Source: Ptychodera flava (lineage: Eukaryota > Hemichordata > Enteropneusta > Ptychoderidae). Taken from it: a stretch of DNA of 64,000 nucleotides. Of this stretch, positions 62,638-64,000 are shown piece after piece. The stretch covers positions 34,638,793-34,702,792 of the forward strand of contig NC_091933.1 of assembly GCF_041260155.1 (NCBI RefSeq), written 5' to 3'. Made by a program: the position numbers and the translations under genes. The number at the start of each line of letters is the position of its first letter. Position 1 is the stretch's first letter. A model generated the notes under the pieces. It was not told the origin of the DNA. It saw only the letters and a program-made list of their open reading frames with translations, and did no database searches.

Positions 62638-62985
62638 GGTAGTATGCACCTCGAAAGTGAAATACTTAAACTTTCGCTCAAACTTTCCTAAATGAAACTT
62701 TCAACCATTCTCTTACCAAATCAACAATAAAAATTGGGGGTCACTGTGCAAAGTTTGGAACTAGCGAAGCAAATTGCTCAACATTTTGCAATATTTGAAA
62801 TTCAAAATGGCTGCCATCCCTGTGTTAACTCTATGGGGAAAATTAAATTTCGGATTTTCATAAAACTAAGATAGTGAAAGTTTTACTTTCTCCAAGAGCT
62901 TTAAAATGAGCCCCCACATGTGGTAGATCAGAAAAGAATTGTAGAAATTTGAGAGTCTGATTACTATCTGTCCCCCAGGCGCTTT
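62638..62985 (+). mobile_element. TTAA-flanked MITE, copy 8 (right end broken)
   Basis: Left flank TTAA 62634-62637 and a near-complete body ending ...GTCCCCCAGGCGCTTTCAG, where the terminal TACCTTAA is lost at the junction with the next copy. Confidence 0.88.
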
Positions 62986-62990
62986 CAGTT

Positions 62991-63333
62991 CACGCCTCGA
63001 AAGTGAAAGACTTAAACTTTTGCTCAAACTTTCCTTGAGGAATCTTTCCACCATTCTCTTTCAAAATCAAGAATAAAAATTGGGGTCACTGTGCAAATTT
63101 TGTTACTAGGGAAACAAATAACTCAAGATTTACCGATATTTAAAATTCAAAATGGCCGCCATTCCTGTGTTAACTCTATGGAGAAAAATAAAATTTTCGA
63201 ATTTCGAAAAACTAAGCCGGTGAAAAGTTTTCTTACATCAAGAGCTGTAAAATGAACCCCACAAGTGGTATATCAGAAAAGAATTGTAAAAGTTTGAGAG
63301 GCGAAATTTGTGTCCCAGAGGCGCGTTTCTACC
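62991..63333 (+). mobile_element. TTAA-flanked MITE, copy 9 (left end broken)
   Basis: Starts inside the left terminus at CACGCCTCGAAAGTGAAAGA and runs to a complete right end with TTAA 63334-63337. Same orientation as copy 8, joined to it without a TTAA. Confidence 0.9.
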
Positions 63334-63662
63334 TTAAGAGGAAAAGGCTCTAATGCACAAAGCCACCATACCATTTTAACTGTAACATTTGCTGTCTGTG
63401 TGTTTCCATGTGTGGTGTGTGAGGTTCTTTTTACAACATAAATATCGTTCATATCGATTGTTGTGAACGCCAGTTGGCCTCCGTGACGTCGACAAAAACA
63501 ATAGGCAGAAGTATTATCTGACAACGAGGGCGCACACTCTTTCAGTGACCATGTCCTGAGCATGTCCTGGGGCGAGTTCGATCTGCACGATCATGATTAT
63601 GATATATGTGACATCATTTTCGAAATCGATGTTGTTTGCTCACGATCATGTTTTCAGTTGAC

Positions 63663-63698
63663 ATGGCTGCCCTCAGTGTTGACACAAAGAGCTGCAGC
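63663..63698 (+). CDS. Possible first coding exon of a further gene (MAALSVDTKSCS)
   Basis: ATG in the context TTGACATGG followed by 12 codons and a GTACGT donor. The surrounding 63470-63760 is richer in CpG than the rest of the region, including TGACGTCG and GCAGCGTACGTAGCGACGCC, as at a promoter. Read through, the frame stops after 19 codons. No downstream exon can be seen in the last 300 bases, so this stays a guess. Confidence 0.2.
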
Positions 63699-64000
63699 GT
63701 ACGTAGCGACGCCCACAACTAGTTTATCGCCAAACGTTCCCATCAAATCGTCGTGTAGTTAATTGTACCTACTGTATGCACTCCTCGGTAGTACGCCTAT
63801 AGCTAGCCTGCACTGTGTTCTGAAAATCTGAACAAATAAATGTTTTGTTTTTTGGGTTTTTTTCTTGCAAATTTCGTTGGAAATCAAGGTAGTTTATTTT
63901 TTAACAAGAAAGGCATGCCCTATAATTGGGTGCCAATCGTTGGTTGTTAATCTGAACACCTGTTGTAAATCCATATTCAAGCCCTTGTTTCATCATCAAC

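Overview
This is an AT-rich, intron-rich, repeat-laden piece of an animal nuclear genome. Split genes with GT-AG introns, AATAAA poly(A) signals, LINE remnants, many short non-autonomous DNA transposons and long dinucleotide microsatellites exclude a prokaryote. The three genes I could assemble (FOXRED2-like, IHO1/CCDC36-like, TEX36-like) are ones I know mainly from vertebrates, and they diverge clearly from the human proteins. Together with ACATGTAC-type motifs this suggests a marine invertebrate, probably a deuterostome (acorn-worm- or lancelet-like). That placement is inference.

Layout. 0-2.3 kb: a hairpin element followed by a decayed, split copy of the large exon of the IHO1-like gene. 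2.7-9.4 kb: repeats, comprising a degenerate ~195-bp tandem array, scattered copies of the sequence that split the pseudogene, and two abutting DNA elements separated and flanked by the same 9-bp target sequence. 9.9-22.3 kb: a ~12-kb field of degenerate direct repeats with a LINE endonuclease-side remnant inside. 22.9-32.3 kb: a complete FOXRED2-like flavoprotein gene (+), 603 codons. 32.3-36.2 kb: intergenic with several MITEs. 36.2-44.7 kb: a complete IHO1-like meiotic coiled-coil gene (-), 723 codons, with a non-coding first exon. 47.1-60.1 kb: a complete TEX36-like gene (+), 339 codons. Its 9-kb third intron holds a frameshifted LINE reverse transcriptase, an AT hairpin/microsatellite and four RFX X-box-like palindromes. 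60.1-64 kb: three more copies of the TTAA-flanked MITE and possibly the first exon of another gene.

How the genes relate. The IHO1-like and TEX36-like genes are divergently transcribed (starts about 2.7 kb apart), and both are germline genes in vertebrates: IHO1 in meiotic double-strand-break machinery, TEX36 in testis. The FOXRED2-like gene is unrelated; it lacks the signal peptide and ER-retention tail of human FOXRED2. The most distinctive sequence-level signals are the TTAA-flanked MITE family, with copies abutting across a single shared TTAA, and the partial second copy of the IHO1-like exon. I see no CRISPR, operon or obviously new enzymatic system. All gene models rest on splice-site and frame continuity read by eye.
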